This document shows positions 6,148-6,222 of a stretch of DNA of 6,222 bases, piece by piece (position 1 is the stretch's first letter; every line of letters starts with the position of its first letter). The notes below the pieces were generated by a model, which saw only the letters and a list, made by a program, of their open reading frames with translations, did not search any database and was not told where the DNA came from. The translations under genes were made by a program, and so were the position numbers. Origin of the DNA: Planctomycetota bacterium (GTDB lineage: Bacteria; Planctomycetota; Planctomycetia; Planctomycetales; Planctomycetaceae); contig QWOR01000035.1 of the NCBI GenBank assembly GCA_003669575.1, forward strand, positions 1-6,222, written 5' to 3'.

Positions 6148-6222
6148 ATGAAGAGACTCATCTCCTCGGGGATGTTGATGGCTGGCATGTCCATCGTCAC
6201 CTCCTCTCCGCTGCAGGCGGAG
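6148..6222 (+). CDS. N-terminal signal peptide of another exported protein, cut by the right edge
   Basis: The ATG at 6148 opens a frame that stays open for the last 25 codons. It starts MKRLISSGMLMAGMSIV and ends SPLQAE at the edge. This is a typical Sec signal peptide: Lys-Arg start, hydrophobic core, Ser/Pro and an LQA-type cleavage site. An AGGA lies about 8 bases upstream. It starts 50 bases after the sulfatase stop, so it probably belongs to the same transcript. The mature protein is outside the window, so no family can be assigned. In planctomycetes, sulfatases are often followed by another sulfatase or another secreted protein. Confidence 0.75.
   Translation, partial: MKRLISSGMLMAGMSIVTSSPLQAE

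Overview
The window looks like chromosomal DNA from a planctomycete (phylum Planctomycetota, probably order Planctomycetales). The strongest evidence is a DUF1559 protein with a type IV pilin-like N-terminus and a C-terminal H-X9-DG motif, followed by a small lipoprotein with a carboxypeptidase-regulatory-like fold and a secreted formylglycine sulfatase. This gene set is typical of, and heavily amplified in, that phylum. The phylum assignment comes from family knowledge; no species can be named from the sequence.

Positions 1-1237 form a gene graveyard on the minus strand. In transcription order they hold: the C-terminal part of a SRAP/YedK-type protein, split by a frameshift (1224-989); the C-terminal two thirds of a fumarylacetoacetate hydrolase (FAH) family protein (875-381); the N-terminal third of a carboxymuconolactone decarboxylase (CMD) family protein, ended by a stop codon (336-187); and the start of an unrecognised reading frame that runs off the left edge (150-1). 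None of the three recognised pieces is a complete gene.

Positions 1414-2196 carry one intact plus-strand gene, a probable exported alpha/beta hydrolase of the esterase/lipase type with a complete catalytic triad and a good ribosome binding site.

Positions 2197-3084 (888 bases) hold no convincing gene. They contain a long imperfect inverted repeat just behind the hydrolase, a candidate promoter in an AT-rich patch near 2436-2469, and then about 600 bases rich in short perfect hairpins leading to the DUF1559 start. I read this as a possible long structured 5' leader or an undescribed RNA. It is the least explained part of the window.

Positions 3085-6222 are a tight plus-strand cassette: DUF1559 pseudopilin-like protein, lipoprotein, sulfatase, then the signal peptide of another exported protein cut by the right edge. 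Gaps are 96, 43 and 50 bases, each gene has its own purine-rich ribosome binding site, and no strong terminator is visible between them, so co-transcription is likely. All four products are predicted to be exported or envelope-associated, which suggests a surface or periplasmic function linked to sulfated polysaccharide use. The link between sulfatase and pseudopilin is inference from position only.
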